From a virus: a stretch of 40,356 bases of DNA. Position 1 is the stretch's first letter. The number at the start of each line of letters is the position of its first letter. The notes beneath the pieces were generated by a model. It searched no databases. It was not told where the DNA came from and saw only the letters and a list, made by a program, of their open reading frames with translations. The stretch is taken from positions 1 to 40,356 of IMG/VR virus record IMGVR_UViG_3300027826_000002; one strand, written 5' to 3'. The position numbers were made by a program, and so were the translations under genes. Shown in pieces: positions 38,638 to 40,356 of this stretch.

Positions 38638-38638
38638 T

Positions 38639-39178
38639 ATGAAAATATCAGTATCTCAAGAAATATATTTACATACAAAATGCGAGGCAAGCGTTTATGA
38701 AATAGGAGAATTGTTAGAACGTAAACCAAACTCGGTTTTAGTTAACCTTCGTAATCATGGCGTATTGAGAAAAGCGATGGGAAGGGATATTGAAGAAGAA
38801 GTAGCACAATGGTTTGAGAAACAGGGATTAGAAGTTAAAAGACAGAGAGGAGATGCACCATTTGATTTATCAATTAACAATGAAAGAATTGATGTAAAAT
38901 CTGCTCATTTAGGTGATAATAATGGATACCCTATCTATAGATTCCAGCTTCAGGATTTAGGTAAAAGAGTTACCGTCAAAAGATTTTCGAGAGAATTAGA
39001 TTCATTTATATTTGTTTTATTGGATGAAGATAATTCACCAATGTATAAACTCTCTTCATCAGATATAACAAATAAAGTGTCTATTTCTTTTCCAAAAAAT
39101 ATATTCCATAGCAAATATTCATTACATTTTATCGGGTATTTGAGATCGGAGGTGAATAACAATTATGAACAAAAGTGA
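38639..39178 (+). CDS. PD-(D/E)xK-like nuclease with N-terminal HTH
   Basis: The product is 179 residues. Residues 1-45 (ISVSQEIYLHTKCEASVYEIGELLERKPNSVLVNLRNHGV) look like a homing-type helix-turn-helix. The rest has GRDIEEEVAQWFEKQGLEVKRQ (conserved Glu), APFDLSINNERIDVKSA (D...D-x-K), the signature of restriction-endonuclease-fold enzymes. Catalytic set is E, D, D-V-K. It precedes and overlaps ERF, so a recombination nuclease is likely; host DNA attack is another possibility. Confidence 0.68.
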   Translation: MKISVSQEIYLHTKCEASVYEIGELLERKPNSVLVNLRNHGVLRKAMGRDIEEEVAQWFEKQGLEVKRQRGDAPFDLSINNERIDVKSAHLGDNNGYPIYRFQLQDLGKRVTVKRFSRELDSFIFVLLDEDNSPMYKLSSSDITNKVSISFPKNIFHSKYSLHFIGYLRSEVNNNYEQK

Positions 39179-39719
39179 TTCAATCAAAACCATAGCAGTG
39201 GCGTTACTCGCAGCTCAAAAAAATATGGGTGCAGCAAAAAAAGGAGCAGTAAACCCGTATTTTAAGTCAAACTATGCTGATTTAGGCGCAGTCATGGAGG
39301 CTTGCAAAGATGCATTAAACGAACAAGGAATTATGGTATTACAACCTGTCGGATCAGACGAAAATGGTGTATATGTGGAGACGGTTCTCCTTCACGAATC
39401 CGGCGAGTTTATTTCTGACCGTATGCGAATATCTGTAGCAGCACAGAACGACCCGCAAAAGCAGGGTTCAGCAATAACTTATGCACGAAGATACTCATTG
39501 CAATCAATGGTATTTATTCCGGCTGAAGATGATGATGCTAATAAAGCATCAGGTAAGGAAGTACAAGCACAATCAACAACTGAGAAGGTTCTACTCACTT
39601 GTGAAACATGTGGACAGGCAGCAGAAGAGAAGCGAGGACAGACGACAACAGGAATAATGTATCATGGTATTTTCTGTAAGTCTAAAGAAAAGTCACATAT
39701 AAAATGGATTCCTGATTAG
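39165..39719 (+). CDS. erf: ERF-family single-strand annealing protein
   Basis: The product is 184 residues. IKTIAVALLAAQKNMGAAKKGAVNPYFKSNYADLGAVMEACKDALNEQGI (about 7-55), VETVLLHESGEF and SAITYARRYSLQSMVFIPAEDDDAN (about 95-122) are hallmarks of the ERF family (N-P-x-F-K-S-x-Y-A-D-L; T-Y-x-R-R-Y). A C-terminal Cys/His finger (CETCGQAAEEKRGQ...YHGIFCKS) is an addition. It anneals complementary strands for recombination and genome circularisation. A GGAGGTGA site lies 12 bases before the ATG within the preceding gene. Confidence 0.9.
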   Translation: MNKSDSIKTIAVALLAAQKNMGAAKKGAVNPYFKSNYADLGAVMEACKDALNEQGIMVLQPVGSDENGVYVETVLLHESGEFISDRMRISVAAQNDPQKQGSAITYARRYSLQSMVFIPAEDDDANKASGKEVQAQSTTEKVLLTCETCGQAAEEKRGQTTTGIMYHGIFCKSKEKSHIKWIPD

Positions 39720-39759
39720 GCCATTACTACCGCTTTGTTCCTTAATGGCAACAAGGCGG
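39720..39759 (+). promoter_or_regulatory. Interlocking inverted repeats before 39777
   Basis: GCCATT (39720-39725) pairs with AATGGC (39744-39749); CCGCTTTGTT (39730-39739) pairs with AACAAGGCGG (39750-39759, one T-G). The second arm lies in the loop of the first, but with no bases between 3' arms both cannot form easily, so they are likely alternatives. Confidence 0.65.
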
Positions 39760-39776
39760 AAGCAAGGGAATAATCT

Positions 39777-40124
39777 ATGAAATCAATAACAACACCAATT
39801 ATTATTACAGGTATCAGAAGCAAAGTTGACCGCTCACTTGGTCTTACTATGTCTACGCCCGAATTATCAACCGAAGAGAAAGCAATCTTTCTTGAATTAC
39901 AGGGGATGAATTGTAGAGTAACGATAACACCAACTGATACAGAAAAGGTTGAAGAATATCAAATTCAAAAAGATTTAGATCAGAAACCGCCGAGTGTTAG
40001 AATGAGAAATGTTCTATATCTGCTTTTTAAACAGGATCCAGAAGGATATACAGACTTTGACAGTTACTATCGAATAAAGATGGAAAAGTTTATTGAACAT
40101 TTGAAATCAAAGTTAGATGATTGA
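39777..40124 (+). CDS. Conserved phage protein of unknown function
   Basis: The product is 115 residues. SKVDRSLGLTMSTPELSTEEKAIFLELQGMNCRVTITP and KPPSVRMRNVLYLLFKQ...FDSYYRIKMEKFIEHLKSKL are patterns of a protein recurrent in phages next to recombinases (L-x-x-S-T-P-E-L-(S/T)-x-E-E-K and P-S-x-R-x-R-x-V-L). AGGGA lies about nine bases before the ATG. It precedes HNH with an eight-base overlap. Confidence 0.7.
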   Translation: MKSITTPIIITGIRSKVDRSLGLTMSTPELSTEEKAIFLELQGMNCRVTITPTDTEKVEEYQIQKDLDQKPPSVRMRNVLYLLFKQDPEGYTDFDSYYRIKMEKFIEHLKSKLDD

Positions 40125-40356
40125 TTGGAATCTCCACCTACAATACCTCGGTTGTGAAGCACTCTCACAGATTTGTTACTTGCTTTATCTTAATGGTTGG
40201 TCTAAATACTGGAAGAAGCGGGCAAAAGGACTAAAAGACCTTCAAATCCATTGCGAGAAGCAACGCTGGTTAATGGAGCAACCCTATGGGAAATATAAAT
40301 CCCTCAAGCTCTATATTAAGCTCACAAAATCACGCATCTGTTATCTATGTGGAAAA
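40117..40356 (+). CDS. HNH endonuclease, 5' part (continues at 1-277)
   Basis: ATG 40117 overlaps the preceding stop by eight bases. The N-terminus (WNLHLQYLGCEALSQICYLLYLNGWSKYWKKRAKGLKDL in pieces) is helical and basic; after residue 53 the sequence is that of the 44-277 frame. The full length of 129 residues is obtained only when the ends are joined. Confidence 0.82.
   Translation, partial: MIDWNLHLQYLGCEALSQICYLLYLNGWSKYWKKRAKGLKDLQIHCEKQRWLMEQPYGKYKSLKLYIKLTKSRICYLCGK
40230..40356. repeat. Terminal direct repeat, right copy
   Basis: The 127 bases are identical to 1-127, marking circular closure or terminal redundancy. Confidence 0.95.

Noticed and set aside
1-40356. CRISPR array
   Set aside because: No regularly spaced repeats of 24-40 bases with unique spacers are seen on reading both strands; the repeats present are short palindromes or tandem units.
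1-40356. Alternative genetic code (stop reassignment)
   Set aside because: TAA, TAG and TGA all end well-supported genes at sensible places, with ATGA overlaps relying on TGA as stop.

Overview
The window is an essentially complete, circularly closing (or terminally redundant) tailed-phage genome. Its first 127 bases recur exactly as its last 127 bases (40230-40356), so the unit is 40,229 bp, and an HNH endonuclease gene reads intact only across that junction. Terminase, a P22-like portal, an N4-gp56-type major capsid protein and the absence of any tape-measure gene point to a short-tailed (podovirus-like) virion. The host cannot be named from the sequence. Frequent leaderless promoters, AT-rich phage genes, GC-rich palindromic mini-repeats and a plasmid/ICE module that looks like those of Chloroflexota (Ktedonobacteria-like) suggest an uncultured Chloroflexota or Patescibacteria host; this is inference.

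Layout: 1-2.2 kb, HNH end, a reverse-strand small gene, a KGG-type basic protein, a RusA-like resolvase and small membrane/low-complexity proteins. 2.3-9.8 kb, packaging and head (TerS, TerL, portal, scaffold-like, major capsid, small beta-rich protein). 9.8-21 kb, connector-like protein, two glycosyltransferases, a series of beta-rich fibre/adhesin proteins (LamG, C1q/TNF-like), a Gln-rich protein and a glycine-rich likely ejection protein. 21-24.8 kb, an ATP-grasp protein, then lysis genes (spanin-like coiled coil, amidase endolysin, holin-like). 24.8-26.7 kb, a cassette of visibly higher G+C with an HNH-like gene apparently starting at AUC. 26.8-29.9 kb, small early genes separated by RNA hairpins and ending in a wHTH replication-type protein. 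30.1-37.3 kb, a plasmid/ICE-like module (replication-relaxation protein, VirD4/HerA-type coupling ATPase, excisionase-like HTH, large serine recombinase, membrane-HTH protein). 37.4-40.1 kb, small HTH genes, a membrane-anchored lysozyme-like protein, a PD-(D/E)XK-like nuclease, an ERF annealing protein and the HNH gene.

The outstanding regulatory signal is a repeated promoter geometry. A TTGACN box, exactly 17 bases, a TANNNT box, exactly 6 bases and then ATG precedes six genes, and two more keep the -10/6/ATG half. This predicts leaderless mRNAs. The capsid gene and the first fibre-like gene instead have a similar promoter followed by a ~50-60 nt leader with a strong hairpin and seven T residues that directly abut the ATG. 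Within operons two coupling geometries dominate: ATGA overlaps and a stop-T-ATG arrangement.

Working model: a temperate or plasmid-like podovirus whose integration/maintenance functions come from an ICE-type module, with a packaging-to-lysis operon set read from strong leaderless promoters. The combination of conjugation-type coupling ATPase, replication-relaxation protein and a nested inverted repeat in a capsid-encoding replicon is the most unusual gene-content feature.
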